64,000 bases of DNA from Flavobacterium sp. ALJ2 (lineage in GTDB: Bacteria; Bacteroidota; Bacteroidia; Flavobacteriales; Flavobacteriaceae). The stretch covers positions 248,001 through 312,000 of the forward strand of contig NZ_JADNRC010000001.1 in the NCBI RefSeq assembly GCF_015594725.1. Reading direction: 5' to 3'. Below, piece by piece: positions 44,498 to 53,765 of the stretch. The notes under the pieces were generated by a model. The model saw only the letters and a list, made by a program, of their open reading frames with translations. It did no database searches and was not told the origin of the DNA. The stretch's first letter is position 1, and every line of letters begins with the position of its first letter. Made by a program: the position numbers and the translations under genes.

Positions 44498-46681
44498 ATG
44501 AAAAAACAACTACTTATTTTATTATTTTTAATTACTTCCTTCGCAGCCAATGCACAATCATATACGGGGTATTTTCATGATAATTACGCAGGTGTACAAA
44601 GTGTACTTTTTAATCCTGCTTCTATAGCAGACTCACGTTTTAAAACAGATATTAATTTATTTTCTATTAGTAGTTCGGTACAAAATGATTTGTATGGAGT
44701 TCGCCTTTTTGATGTTTACAAAGATGGATATGACTTTAATACTCAGTCTAAAATAACTCCGTCAAACGGAAATAATGGTCTAGTAAATTTTGATATTATG
44801 GGACCTTCTTTTATGTTTAATATTGCACCAAAACATACATTGGCAGTGTTTACAAGAGCGAGATCAATTAGTAATGTCAGAAACATTAACGGATACCTTG
44901 TAGATCAGGTTAAAGATGGTTTAGACCAATCAGGTAATTTTAACTTTAATGCAGGTAATGTAAATGGAGCTTCAAATACGTGGGCAGAATTAGGCGTTTC
45001 TTATGCTGCAGTTTTGTATCAAAAGAATCAACATTTCTTAAAAGGAGGTTTAACTGCTAAGTACTTACAAGGTGGTGTAAATGGATATGTTCAGGGAAAA
45101 AATGTTCAGGTTGCGTATGTTGAAAACGTAGCAGATTCTAAGGCAGGTATTCTTGCATCTACAGGAGAAATTACAATTGGAGCAAGTCAGGATTTTGAAG
45201 CCAATGAAAAATATGATTTTGATTCTAACTCAAGAGGACTAGGACTTGATCTAGGACTTGTTTATGAGTGGAGGCCAGATTATGATAAATATGATCTAAG
45301 CAAAGCAAAGCCTACAGATAATAACTTTAGAGATCTAAATAAGTATAAAGTACGTTTTGGATTGTCTGTTACAGACATTGGATCTATTGATTATAGAAAC
45401 GCAAAACAAGACACTTATGATGTTACAGGAGTAGTTACGCAGCAAATGATTGATGATGTTGGTAATTTATATGATTTTTTGAATGACAATTATAGAAAAA
45501 TTTCAAGCTCAAAAGGAAGAAAAACAAATTTACCGACAGCGCTTCATGCCGATGTAGATTGGAATATGTATAACAAATTCTATCTTAATCTTAATGGTGA
45601 TATTAACATGGCTAATTCTGACAAGCTTAACGGAATTACTGTTGCTAATAGAGTGAGCTTAACTCCTCGTTATGAAAGCAAATGGTTTAGTTTTTACGTA
45701 CCAATGACTTGGATGGAATATAGCGGAATGCAAGTAGGTTCAGGAATTCGATTGGGAGCTTTCTTTGTTGGATCAGGTTCAGTACTTACTAATTTGGTTT
45801 CAAAAGAATCAAAAGGAGCTGATTTTTATCTTGGGATGAAAATTCCAGTTTACCAAAAGAAATTTAAAGATACTGATGGAGATGGAGTTATAGATAAAGA
45901 AGATGCTTGCCGAAAAGTAGCAGGATCAGCAGAAAATAATGGTTGTCCATGGCCAGATACAGATAAAGACGGAGTTTTTGATAAAGATGATGCTTGTCCA
46001 AATGTTGCAGGTCCAGCAGAAAACAAAGGATGCCCTTGGAAAGATACAGATGGAGATACATTATTAGATAATGTTGACGATTGCCCAGATGTTGCAGGTC
46101 CAGTAGAAAATAAAGGATGCCCTTGGCCAGATACAGATAATGATGGAGTTTTAGATAAAGATGATGCTTGCCCAGATGTTGCAGGTCCAGTAGAAAATAA
46201 AGGTTGTCCGATTCTAGATGCAGACAAAGATGGTATTCCAGATAGCGAAGATGATTGTCCTTTACTTGCAGGTCCAATCGAAAATAAAGGATGCCCTAAA
46301 GTGTCTAAAGCGATATTAGCACAATTAAAGGTAGAAGCAAAGTCAATTTTCTTTGAAACAGGTAAAGCTACTTTAAGCAATGCTAAAAAAGAAGAAACAT
46401 CAAAAAGATTAGATGCTATCAAAGAAATTTTGAAAAATTATCCAAATGCTAAGTTTGCAATTAATGGACATACTGATAATGTAGGTAATCCTAAATTCAA
46501 CCAAAAACTATCTGAAGCTAGAGCAAAAACGGTTATGGATTATTTAATTACTAAAGGAGTAAATCCAGCTAATTTAACTTCAAAAGGATTTGGAGCTTCA
46601 AAACCAGTTAAAACAAATAAAACTGCGGCAGGAAGAGCAGAAAATAGAAGGACAGAAATTGTTTATCTAGGCAATTTGTAA
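44498..46681 (+). CDS. OmpA-family outer-membrane protein with DUF5723-like N-terminus and TSP3 repeats
   Basis: After a signal peptide (ending ANAQS) comes a long DUF5723-like outer-membrane barrel part: TGYFHDNYAGVQSVLFNPAS and SRFKTDINLFSIS. Five tandem 29-residue thrombospondin type 3 repeats (DTDGDGVxDKxDxCPxVAGPxENKGCP, residues about 457-601) act as a calcium-binding linker. A C-terminal OmpA domain (NGHTDNVGNPKFNQKLSEAR, about 645-727) binds peptidoglycan. The layout is typical of abundant outer-membrane anchors in Bacteroidota. A TAGTTTTG box (44461-44468) lies close upstream. Confidence 0.9.
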   Translation: MKKQLLILLFLITSFAANAQSYTGYFHDNYAGVQSVLFNPASIADSRFKTDINLFSISSSVQNDLYGVRLFDVYKDGYDFNTQSKITPSNGNNGLVNFDIMGPSFMFNIAPKHTLAVFTRARSISNVRNINGYLVDQVKDGLDQSGNFNFNAGNVNGASNTWAELGVSYAAVLYQKNQHFLKGGLTAKYLQGGVNGYVQGKNVQVAYVENVADSKAGILASTGEITIGASQDFEANEKYDFDSNSRGLGLDLGLVYEWRPDYDKYDLSKAKPTDNNFRDLNKYKVRFGLSVTDIGSIDYRNAKQDTYDVTGVVTQQMIDDVGNLYDFLNDNYRKISSSKGRKTNLPTALHADVDWNMYNKFYLNLNGDINMANSDKLNGITVANRVSLTPRYESKWFSFYVPMTWMEYSGMQVGSGIRLGAFFVGSGSVLTNLVSKESKGADFYLGMKIPVYQKKFKDTDGDGVIDKEDACRKVAGSAENNGCPWPDTDKDGVFDKDDACPNVAGPAENKGCPWKDTDGDTLLDNVDDCPDVAGPVENKGCPWPDTDNDGVLDKDDACPDVAGPVENKGCPILDADKDGIPDSEDDCPLLAGPIENKGCPKVSKAILAQLKVEAKSIFFETGKATLSNAKKEETSKRLDAIKEILKNYPNAKFAINGHTDNVGNPKFNQKLSEARAKTVMDYLITKGVNPANLTSKGFGASKPVKTNKTAAGRAENRRTEIVYLGNL
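45866..46300 (+). repeat. five tandem 87-base TSP3 repeat units inside an OmpA gene
   Basis: Each unit codes for 29 residues with DxDxDG Ca-binding loops and a CPxVAGPxENKGCP core; five consecutive units end in the OmpA domain. Units 2-4 are the closest to each other, which suggests recent duplication. Confidence 0.85.
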
Positions 46682-46700
46682 ACGAAGTGAATATAATAGT

Positions 46701-46738
46701 AAAAAGCCATTCTTAATTGAGTGGCTTTTTTTATTTTT
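46701..46738 (+). terminator. terminator after the OmpA gene
   Basis: AAAAAGCCA pairs with TGGCTTTTT across an 11-base loop, followed by a T-rich tract. Confidence 0.75.
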
Positions 46739-46794
46739 GCATACTTTCTAAAAAGAATTATTTATTATGAATTTAGAAGGCTAAAAAAACAAGC

Positions 46795-47616
46795 ATGACT
46801 ACACAACAACTACACGAACAAATTCTTTTAAAAAAATCATTTTTATGCATCGGTTTAGATGTTGATTTAACTAAAATTCCAGAACATCTTTTAGAGACAG
46901 AAGATCCAATCTTTGAATTTAATAAAGAGATAATTGATGCAACACACGATCTAGCTATTGCTTATAAACCCAATACAGCTTTTTATGAAGCATACGGAAT
47001 AAAAGGATGGTTGTCGCTGCAAAAAACGATTAACTATATAAACGAAAAACATCCTGATATTTTTACAATTGCAGATGCCAAACGTGGTGATATCGGAAAT
47101 ACATCAAGCATGTATGCCAAAGCTTTTTTTGAAGATTTAAAATTTGATAGCGTAACAGTTGCGCCATACATGGGGAAAGATTCAATTGAACCATTTTTGG
47201 CTTTCGAAAATAAACATACTATAATGTTAGCCCTAACATCAAATGAAGGCGCATTCGATTTTCAGACCTTAATTACCAACGGTACTGAATTATATAAACA
47301 AGTTTTGGAAACTTCTAAAACATGGAAAAATAGCGAGAACTTAATGTACGTAGTAGGAGCTACCAAAGCCGAATATTTTACAGAAATTCGTAAGATTGTT
47401 CCAGATAGTTTTTTGCTAGTTCCAGGAGTAGGCGCTCAAGGAGGAAGTTTATCAGAAGTATGTAAGTACGGAATGAATGATAATGTAGGATTACTTATTA
47501 ATTCATCTCGCGCTATTATTTATGCATCTAAAGGAACTGATTTTGCTGAGAAAGCTAGAGAAGAAGCTCTTAAAATGCAACAAGAAATGGAAGTAATTAT
47601 GAAGCTTAAAGCTTAG
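46795..47616 (+). CDS. pyrF: orotidine-5'-phosphate decarboxylase (type 2)
   Basis: PyrF makes UMP from OMP in pyrimidine synthesis. The [10 protein letters not shown] block holds the catalytic Asp-Lys-Asp set, the N-terminal [16 protein letters not shown] and the GVGAQGG phosphate-binding glycine loop are present. At 273 residues it belongs to the longer type 2 branch (PyrF of Bacteroidota/Myxo type). It is alone, without other pyr genes. Confidence 0.95.
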   Translation: MTTQQLHEQILLKKSFLCIGLDVDLTKIPEHLLETEDPIFEFNKEIIDATHDLAIAYKPNTAFYEAYGIKGWLSLQKTINYINEKHPDIFTIADAKRGDIGNTSSMYAKAFFEDLKFDSVTVAPYMGKDSIEPFLAFENKHTIMLALTSNEGAFDFQTLITNGTELYKQVLETSKTWKNSENLMYVVGATKAEYFTEIRKIVPDSFLLVPGVGAQGGSLSEVCKYGMNDNVGLLINSSRAIIYASKGTDFAEKAREEALKMQQEMEVIMKLKA

Positions 47617-47740
47617 TTTTTTACAGCATAGATCGCAAGGTTTTTCTCAAAGTCTGTAAAACTTTGTGTTCTTTGCGTAACCCTTTTTAATTTTTGCGGT
47701 AAAATTATAAAACTAAAGCAACACTTTAAACTTTAAACAA

Positions 47741-48538
47741 ATGAAAACTTTTACGGATCAAATAGGTACTTTGCATTCTTTTGAAATTGCACCAAAACGG
47801 ATTATTTCGCTTGTTCCTTCGCAAACCGAATTACTTTATGATTTAGGTCTTGAAGATAAAATTGTTGGAATAACCAAGTTTTGTGTACATCCGTATCACT
47901 TAAAATCAACTAAGAAAATGGTTGGTGGAACAAAAAAAGTGCATTACGAGAAAATTCGATTACTGAATCCAGATATTATCATTTGTAATAAAGAAGAAAA
48001 TACTAAGGAAATTGTAGATCAACTATCAGAGATATGTCCAGTTTGGGTAACCAACATTTTAACTATCGAAGATAATTTCCAGATGATTACCGATTTTGGG
48101 CAATTGTTTAATTGCAGAACCGAGGCACAAAAATGGAACGATAAATTGGCTTTTGGATTGCAGGATTTTAAAACCTTTATAAAAGACAAGCCATTACAAA
48201 AAGCAGCTTATTTTATCTGGAAGAATCCTTTTATGGTTGCAGGTTCAGATAATTATATAAACGAGTTGCTAAAACTGAATCATTTTACAAATATATACTT
48301 GGATAAAGGGCGTTACCCCGAAATAGAACTTAAGAAAATGCGTTTAGAGGGTGATCCAGATGTAGTTTTATTATCTTCAGAACCTTATCCGTTTAAAGAA
48401 GAAGATGCATTTGAGATTGGAAGATTTACACATCATGCCAAAACCGTTTTTGTAGATGGCGAAATGTTTTCCTGGTATGGTACCCGATTGTTAAAAGCAT
48501 TTTCCTACTTTAAGCAAATGCACGAGCGCTTGCAATAA
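47741..48538 (+). CDS. cobalamin/metal-chelate-type substrate-binding protein (BtuF-like)
   Basis: The 265-residue protein has the BtuF/FecB-type fold pattern: RIISLVPSQTELLYDLGLEDKIVGITKFC and the helical backbone, then NPDIIICNKEEN and KKMRLEGDPDVVLLSSEP. No signal peptide is visible at the N-terminus (MKTFTDQIGTLHSFEI), so it is either cytoplasmic or exported by another route. It lacks transporter genes nearby. In Bacteroidota such stand-alone proteins are common; substrate unknown, B12 or siderophore are guesses. Confidence 0.82.
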   Translation: MKTFTDQIGTLHSFEIAPKRIISLVPSQTELLYDLGLEDKIVGITKFCVHPYHLKSTKKMVGGTKKVHYEKIRLLNPDIIICNKEENTKEIVDQLSEICPVWVTNILTIEDNFQMITDFGQLFNCRTEAQKWNDKLAFGLQDFKTFIKDKPLQKAAYFIWKNPFMVAGSDNYINELLKLNHFTNIYLDKGRYPEIELKKMRLEGDPDVVLLSSEPYPFKEEDAFEIGRFTHHAKTVFVDGEMFSWYGTRLLKAFSYFKQMHERLQ

Positions 48539-48624
48539 TTTATTTTTAGTTAACAATATTTCCTAACAAAACCGTTAGAGAAGAGGTTATTTCATGCTTT
48601 AAAATCTAAGAAAGTATAAGACAA

Positions 48625-48655
48625 AAAAAGCCGACATCTAACAGATGTCGGCAAT
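48625..48655 (+). terminator. hairpin, terminator-like
   Basis: GCCGACATCT (48630-48639) and AGATGTCGGC (48643-48652) form a 10-bp stem with a 3-base loop; A-run before and a weak T-run after, about 90 bases past the BtuF-like gene. Confidence 0.65.
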
Positions 48656-48863
48656 CATTTAACTAACCAAAACCAAAATAATAAATAACCAGTTTATTAC
48701 ATTGCAAAGATCATACATAAGCCAATGTTACCCTGTTAAGGTTTTGTTATTACTTTGTTGTACATAAGTTAACTTTTTTTGATTACTTTTCAGTAAGCTT
48801 AAAATGTATTAATTTAATATTTTACAATAGGATTTCACTATCCAAATATAAAAACAATCAATT

Positions 48864-48893
48864 TTGTTTATACGTACAAGTGCATTACCTTTG
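48864..48893 (+). promoter_or_regulatory. flavobacterial-type promoter for the catalase gene
   Basis: TTG (48864-48866) and TACCTTTG (48886-48893) with a 19-base spacer fit TTG-N17-23-TAnnTTTG. The leader would be short (about 20 bases). Confidence 0.65.
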
Positions 48894-48919
48894 AATATAA
48901 TCATTAAAATTTGTTACTT

Positions 48920-50413
48920 ATGGAATCGAAAGATAAACTTACCACGGCAACAGGAACTCCTGTTCCAGACAATCAAAACATAATGACTGCAGGACCGCGT
49001 GGTCCAGTATTATTGCAAGATTTTTGGTTTTTAGAGAAAATGGCGCATTTTGACCGAGAGGTAATTCCAGAGAGAAGAATGCATGCTAAAGGATCAGCCG
49101 CATACGGAACATTTACCGTAACTCATGATATTACTCAATACACCAAAGCTGATATCTTTTCTGAAATAGGAAAAAAAACAGATATGTTTGTTCGTTTTTC
49201 AACAGTTGCAGGAGAAAGAGGCGCTGCAGATGCAGAAAGAGATATTCGTGGGTTTGCCATGAAGTTTTATACTAATGAAGGAAATTGGGATTTAGTAGGA
49301 AACAATACTCCAGTATTCTTTTTTCGTGATCCGATGAAATTTCCAGACTTGAATCACGCAGTAAAACGTGATCCGCAAACAAATTTAAGAAGTGCCGATA
49401 ATAATTGGGATTTCTGGACATTGCTTCCTGAAGCATTACATCAAGTAACAATTGTAATGAGTGATAGAGGTATTCCTAAATCATACCGTCAGATGCACGG
49501 ATTTGGAAGTCATACTTTTAGTTTTATCAATGATAAAAATGAAAGACATTGGGTTAAATTTCATTTTGTAACTCAACAAGGAATTGAAAACCTATCCGAT
49601 GAAGAAGCGGCAAAACTAGTTGGAAACGACAGAGAAAGCCACCAAAGAGATTTATTTGATGCTATCGAAAGAAAAGATTTTCCGAAATGGAAATTGTCAG
49701 TGCAAATCATGACAGAGGAGCAAGCTAAAACGTATAAATACCACCCATTCGATTTAACAAAAGTTTGGTTAAAAGGAGATTTTCCACTTATTCCAGTAGG
49801 GGAATTTGAATTAAACAGAAACCCAGATAACTATTTTGCCGAAGTAGAGCAAGCAGCATTTAATCCAGCTAATATTGTTCCCGGAATCGGATATTCACCA
49901 GATAAAATGTTACAAGCCCGTTTGTTTTCTTATGGAGATGCACAACGTTATCGTTTAGGAGTAAACAATGCACAAATCCCTGTAAATGCGGCCAAATGTC
50001 CTGTAAATAGTTTTCATAGAGATGGAGCTATGCGCGTAGATGGGAATTACGGAAGTAAAAAACATTATGAGCCTAATAGTTTTGGAAAATGGCAAGAACA
50101 ACCAGAATACAAAGAACCGCCATTGTCAATTCATGGAGATGCATATGCTCATAATTTTAGAGAAGATGATAATGATTATTTTTCTCAACCAGGAAGATTA
50201 TTCCGCTTAATGACTGATGATAAAAAACAGTTTTTGTTTAAAAACACAGCAGCACAAGTAGGAGGTGCGCAAAAATTTATTCAAGTAAGACACATTCGTA
50301 ATTGCTTTAAAGCCGATCCAGCTTATGGAGAAGGCGTAGCAAACGCATTGGGAATGACAATGGATGAAGTGAATAATTTTAGCGATCCAAGATTATTGAT
50401 AGAGGTTAGATAA
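48920..50413 (+). CDS. katA: catalase (haem, monofunctional, small-subunit type)
   Basis: Catalase breaks down hydrogen peroxide in the cytoplasm. The active-site block [15 protein letters not shown] has the distal histidine; [19 protein letters not shown] and the proximal haem ligand tyrosine in [14 protein letters not shown] are present. At 497 residues from ATG 48920 (an upstream TTG start at 48911 would add three residues) it is the short clade 3 type. No signal peptide. The promoter lies directly upstream; an OxyR-type site was not seen. Confidence 0.96.
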   Translation: MESKDKLTTATGTPVPDNQNIMTAGPRGPVLLQDFWFLEKMAHFDREVIPERRMHAKGSAAYGTFTVTHDITQYTKADIFSEIGKKTDMFVRFSTVAGERGAADAERDIRGFAMKFYTNEGNWDLVGNNTPVFFFRDPMKFPDLNHAVKRDPQTNLRSADNNWDFWTLLPEALHQVTIVMSDRGIPKSYRQMHGFGSHTFSFINDKNERHWVKFHFVTQQGIENLSDEEAAKLVGNDRESHQRDLFDAIERKDFPKWKLSVQIMTEEQAKTYKYHPFDLTKVWLKGDFPLIPVGEFELNRNPDNYFAEVEQAAFNPANIVPGIGYSPDKMLQARLFSYGDAQRYRLGVNNAQIPVNAAKCPVNSFHRDGAMRVDGNYGSKKHYEPNSFGKWQEQPEYKEPPLSIHGDAYAHNFREDDNDYFSQPGRLFRLMTDDKKQFLFKNTAAQVGGAQKFIQVRHIRNCFKADPAYGEGVANALGMTMDEVNNFSDPRLLIEVR

Positions 50414-50506
50414 GTTAAGATTCAAAGCTAAAAAGGATCTGAGTTACTAAGTTCCTGTGGTTCTAGTTTTTTTTGAAAAAGCTCAAAGACCTAAGCCACA
50501 TAAAAC

Positions 50507-50546
50507 AAAACCCGACAGAATTTTTGAAATTCGTCGGGTTTTTTAT
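50507..50546. terminator. bidirectional terminator between catalase and purU
   Basis: AAAACCCGAC and GTCGGGTTTT are paired arms (inner AATTT/AAATT extends the stem), with A and T tracts. It serves the convergent catalase and purU genes. Confidence 0.8.
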
Positions 50547-50667
50547 TTTTGAAGGTTCTCTAAGTAACAGAAACCTATAACTATTTTAAAATTCGCTGAA
50601 TCTGCGTGCTAAAAAATAAGTTCAAAAGATTAAAAAAACTTATAATATTACCGATTTAGAGTAGTCC

Positions 50668-51522
50668 TTAAGAAAAGACTACTGTTTTATTGCTATAAAC
50701 CATTGTTTTGCGTTCGGCATGTAGTTTTATTGCTCTGGCCAGTACTATACGTTCCAGATCACGCCCTTTCATAATAAAATCATCTACGGAATGGATGTGC
50801 GAAACACGAGCGATATCTTGTTCAATTATCGGGCCTTCATCTAGTTCTTCAGTAACATAATGACTTGTAGCTCCGATAATCTTTACACCTCTTTTAAAAG
50901 CAGAATGATACGGCTTTGCACCAGGAAATGCTGGTAAAAAGGAGTGGTGAATATTGATGATTTTGTTTTCGTAAAGAGCAATTAATTTAGGGGTGATGAT
51001 TTGCATATAGCGCGCTAATACAATAAAGTTAATATCATATTTTTTTAGCAATGCAATTTGTTGTTTTTCACCTTCTTCTTTAGAGTCTTTGGTAAATGGA
51101 ACACAGTGAAATGGAATATCGAAACGTTCAGCAATCGATCTTAAATCGTTATGATTACTTATTATTACAGGAATTTCAACACCTAATTCATCGGCGCTAT
51201 AACGTCCAAGGATATCAAATAAACAATGGTCATATTTAGAAACAAACAATGCCATTTTAGGTTTTTGCTCCTGATTATATAATTCCCATGACATCTGAAA
51301 GCTAGATGCAATAGAATCTTTAAAATCTGTTTTTATATCCTCAAAGGCAATACTTTGATTGGTTAATTCACATTCCAGTCGCATAAAAAATACATTTTGC
51401 TCTACATCAACATGCTGATCAATATAGGTAATATTTCCTTCTATTTTAAGGATGAAATTAGTCACAGCAGCAATAATACCTTTTTGGTCTTTGCAGTGAA
51501 TAAGAAAAGTTATTTTTTGCAT
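50668..51522 (-). CDS. purU: formyltetrahydrofolate deformylase
   Basis: PurU hydrolyses 10-formyl-THF to formate and THF, balancing one-carbon pools. An N-terminal ACT domain (residues 3-80, ITFLIHCKDQKGIIAAVTNFI) precedes a formyltransferase domain with INIHHSFLPAFPGAKPYHSA and GATSHYVTEELDEGPIIEQ. At 284 residues it is standard. Alone on the minus strand. Confidence 0.95.
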   Translation of the reverse strand: MQKITFLIHCKDQKGIIAAVTNFILKIEGNITYIDQHVDVEQNVFFMRLECELTNQSIAFEDIKTDFKDSIASSFQMSWELYNQEQKPKMALFVSKYDHCLFDILGRYSADELGVEIPVIISNHNDLRSIAERFDIPFHCVPFTKDSKEEGEKQQIALLKKYDINFIVLARYMQIITPKLIALYENKIINIHHSFLPAFPGAKPYHSAFKRGVKIIGATSHYVTEELDEGPIIEQDIARVSHIHSVDDFIMKGRDLERIVLARAIKLHAERKTMVYSNKTVVFS

Positions 51523-51529
51523 TTTAGTT

Positions 51530-51580
51530 TTTTGGTTAATCGTTGAACTGTTTATTTGTTTAATCGGTTTTATAGTAATC
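51530..51580. repeat. degenerate GTTTAATCG-type repeats before purU
   Basis: GGTTAATCG, GTTTATTTGTTTAATCGG and similar words recur upstream of purU, as at 8255-8345 and 18990-19075. Confidence 0.4.
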
Positions 51581-51614
51581 AGCAGTTGAATAATAAAAGG
51601 GATTAAACATATAT

Positions 51615-52334
51615 CTATTTTTTATCTTGTATAGCAAAAACTTTTTTTAATAAAGGAGAAGTTCTTGAACTTATATCAGTTCTAATCATTTTTTCTTCTA
51701 CAGCAATCATTTTAAAAACACCAGCAAGAGCTTGGTTAGTAGTATAATCTGTTAAGTCTGGATTAACTTTTTTTACAAGCGGAATACTATTGTATTTAGA
51801 AATGATGTTTGCCCAGATTTCATCGGCACCAACCTTGCTAAAAGATTTTTTAATGACAGGATTAAATTTACTGTATAATGAAGTAGTGGTGCTAGATTGT
51901 AAATAGGTTGTAGCAGCACTTTCATTACCTAATAAAATAGATTTAGCATCATTAATCGACATGTTTTTTACAGCCGAAACAAATATTGGGGTAGCTTCTT
52001 TTACAGCATCTTCGGCTGCGCGATTCAATACTTTAACTCCTTCATCAGCAAGAGAAGAAAGACCGATTCTTCGTAAAGTAGCATCTACTTTCTGTAATTC
52101 GGCAGGCATTAGGATTTTTACAGCTTCATTTTTATAAAACCCATCAGTAGCAGTTAATTTTGTTACTTGTTTTGCTATTCCTTTATCTAAGGCTTCCTTT
52201 AAACCCGAAGCAATATCAACACCGCCGAGGCTCGATAATTTTGAAGACAGTTGAGGTAATTTGTTTAGCGTTTGTTGCACTTGAGCATAAGATGTAATAG
52301 AAAATGCAAGTGTTAAAAGTAAAATCTTTTTCAT
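51615..52334 (-). CDS. DUF4197 domain protein (exported)
   Basis: The 239-residue protein has a signal peptide (ending SYAQ) and the DUF4197 pattern: GLKEALDKGIAKQVTKLTATDGFYKNEAVKI and NPDLTDYTTNQALAGVFKMIAVEEKMIRTD. Family function is unknown; members are exported helical proteins. It is alone on the minus strand. Confidence 0.9.
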   Translation of the reverse strand: MKKILLLTLAFSITSYAQVQQTLNKLPQLSSKLSSLGGVDIASGLKEALDKGIAKQVTKLTATDGFYKNEAVKILMPAELQKVDATLRRIGLSSLADEGVKVLNRAAEDAVKEATPIFVSAVKNMSINDAKSILLGNESAATTYLQSSTTTSLYSKFNPVIKKSFSKVGADEIWANIISKYNSIPLVKKVNPDLTDYTTNQALAGVFKMIAVEEKMIRTDISSRTSPLLKKVFAIQDKK

Positions 52335-52434
52335 TAAATAGTAGTTTTATAAGTTTCAAAAATACTACTTATTCAAAAATAAAGCCACAATTTTCTTTAG
52401 GAGCAGAAACAATTTGTTTTATAATTAACATTCG

Positions 52435-52505
52435 TCCCGCTGTACGTTACAATCTTTTGCTTTTTTTAAGAAAAAGCAAAAGGATTTCCCCTTCCATCGG
52501 GGCTA
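52435..52505. repeat. REP-like element A (CTTTTGC hairpin)
   Basis: CTTTTGCTTTTT (52454-52465) pairs with AAAAAGCAAAAG (52471-52482) with a 5-base loop, flanked by TCCCGCTGTACG on the left and TTTCCCCTTCCATCGGGG on the right. I recall this arrangement (CCCGCTGTACG...CTTTTGC...GCAAAAGGATTTCC...) from Flavobacterium intergenic repeats. Confidence 0.6.
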
Positions 52506-52610
52506 AATTAGAGAATTTTGACTTTTTAAGAAGTAATGGCTTTATGTTTTAAAGATAAATTTGTATTAAAAAAACAGAAGTATTTTTTAGTGTTTTTAGA
52601 ACTAGTTGTT

Positions 52611-52682
52611 ATTCCGACGAAGGAGAAATCACACGGTAGCTCGTTTCCTGTTGGATGTGATTTCTCCTTCGTCGAAAATGAC
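52611..52682. repeat. REP-like element B (CGACGAAGGAG hairpin)
   Basis: CGACGAAGGAGAAATCACA (52615-52633) and TGTGATTTCTCCTTCGTCG (52656-52674) are a perfect 19-bp inverted repeat with a 22-base loop. Flanking TTATTC and AAATGACA complete the known shape TGTCATTCCGACGAAGGAG...CGTCGAAATGACA of a repeat common in this group, by recall. Confidence 0.7.
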
Positions 52683-52770
52683 ATAAAAGGAGTATAATTT
52701 AGTTAGAATTAAAATCTTAATAAAATTTCAATTTAAATATCTCAGAACCTTAGCTTCTTAGTAGCTTTTT

Positions 52771-53364
52771 TCACGGCCAATACATCCTGACATTATATTC
52801 CCAATAGGTTTTGCTTGAGATGTAAGTAGGTTGAAATTCCGGTATCGGCATATTATTTTCGTCGTACAATTGCAACCTAATAATTTTCTCGTTGGTATCA
52901 TCTTTTAGGTCAATGTTACCTTCTGCATCGTCAATGAGTTTCTTTTTTGTTAAGTACAAATTGGGTTTTTCGATGATAAATACTACCCCAGATTCATTTT
53001 TAGATTCTCTTTCTCCTGCCAAGTTTCCATTAATATCAAAGGTTTGAATTTTTTCTAAATAATCCTTTTTGTAATAGAAAAGCTGATAAGTAATTCTGCC
53101 GTGCAGTATTTGTAGTTTGTGATTGTTTAAACGAAAACGCAGTACCTGCTTTTTTGCATTGGTAAATTCTACTGTACCATTTCCCGTTGCGTCAATGTGT
53201 TTATCTAAAATTCTCACAGGTTTCGAAAACTGTTTTACCCTATTAGTGAGTACATGGTAATTATAAGATTGTGCAGTTACGGGAATGTATTGCAGGCAAC
53301 TAAGACATAAAAAGAATAATTGTATTAGTTTTCGGTTTGTGTTGATGCGATTAATTGTATTCAC
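52771..53364 (-). CDS. hypothetical exported protein
   Basis: The 197-residue protein has a signal segment (to about residue 31, ending VTAQ) and then repeated short beta-like units, DKHIDATGNGTVEFTNAK, LEKIQTFDINGNLAGERES and FIIEKPNLYLTKKK, loosely like MORN or RHS-type motif units (YxxNGNLxGE). No family confidently recognised. The start overlaps by 14 bases the truncated gene fragment upstream, which suggests translational coupling before the upstream gene was cut. Confidence 0.6.
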   Translation of the reverse strand: MNTINRINTNRKLIQLFFLCLSCLQYIPVTAQSYNYHVLTNRVKQFSKPVRILDKHIDATGNGTVEFTNAKKQVLRFRLNNHKLQILHGRITYQLFYYKKDYLEKIQTFDINGNLAGERESKNESGVVFIIEKPNLYLTKKKLIDDAEGNIDLKDDTNEKIIRLQLYDENNMPIPEFQPTYISSKTYWEYNVRMYWP

Positions 53365-53527
53365 TGTTGATGTTTTTATGGTTTATTTGTTTGATTCCAG
53401 TTTTAGTAAAGGAATAAGTCGATTCTTCCTGCCAGCTCCATGTCTTTTGTTTGTCCAGATCTTCACCCACTGCACTGTAAAGAATTTTGATAGTATCATT
53501 GATTGTAAGTATTCTAATTTCAGTAAA
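53351..53527 (-). pseudogene. C-terminal gene fragment cut by an IS end
   Basis: The frame reads TEIRILTINDTIKILYSAVG and ...WSWQEESTYSFTKTGIKQINHKNINSEYN to a stop at 53351. The upstream residues (VYRYFRTGHF) come from the antisense strand of the IS left end, not from the gene. An ATG is absent; a GTG at 53554 lies in the IS part. Together with the IS3-type remnant directly to the right, this is what remains of a gene whose N-terminus was lost by insertion. Family unknown. Confidence 0.55.
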
Positions 53528-53722
53528 ATGTCCCGTCCTGAAATAGCGATACACTAAAACACAAGTGTAATGAAAACATCAGACAACCTTGGGATTGTAA
53601 AACGTACCCCAAAAGATTACTCGTTCCCTTTTAAGCTGCAATTAGTTGAAGAGTTAGAACAGGGATTCATAACAAAAGTTCAGGCAAAGTTACCATGTTT
53701 TCGTAACCATTTTGCTACGTAA
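53528..53722 (+). mobile_element. remnant of an IS3-family element (left end plus orfA start)
   Basis: The left end TGTCCCGTCCTGAAATAGCG (from 53529) resembles IS3-type ends of Flavobacterium by recall. The frame from ATG 53570 to TAA 53722 (50 residues) begins MKTSDNLGIVKRTPKDYSFP, followed by FKLQLVEELEQGFITKVQAK, the start of an IS3/IS150-type OrfA. After about residue 40 the sequence leaves the family (LPCFRNHFAT) and stops, so the rest of the transposase is missing. Confidence 0.65.
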
Positions 53723-53765
53723 TAGAATATCGTTTTGTAAAATGTAAGATGTAACGCATGGGGGG

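Larger units (their letters stand above)
48539..48910. other. intergenic region upstream of the catalase gene
   Basis: Holds one terminator (48625-48655) and a promoter for the catalase (48864-48893). No gene is seen. The remainder is AT-rich with no clear structure. Confidence 0.6.
52335..52770. other. intergenic region with two hairpin repeats
   Basis: The 436-base spacer holds two REP-like hairpins (52435-52505 and 52611-52682) and no gene. A plus frame passing through the first has no coding merit beyond the repeat. Confidence 0.7.

Noticed and set aside
45850-46422. Long minus-strand frames antisense to the TSP3 region of the OmpA gene
   Set aside because: They are by-products of the repeated GGAGATGGAGT/GCAGGTCCAG text on the plus strand; composition is serine/leucine/histidine-rich and shows no start context.
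52304-52552. Plus frame across REP-like element A
   Set aside because: Translation (RPAVRYNLLL) comes from the repeat itself, as is frequent with such elements.
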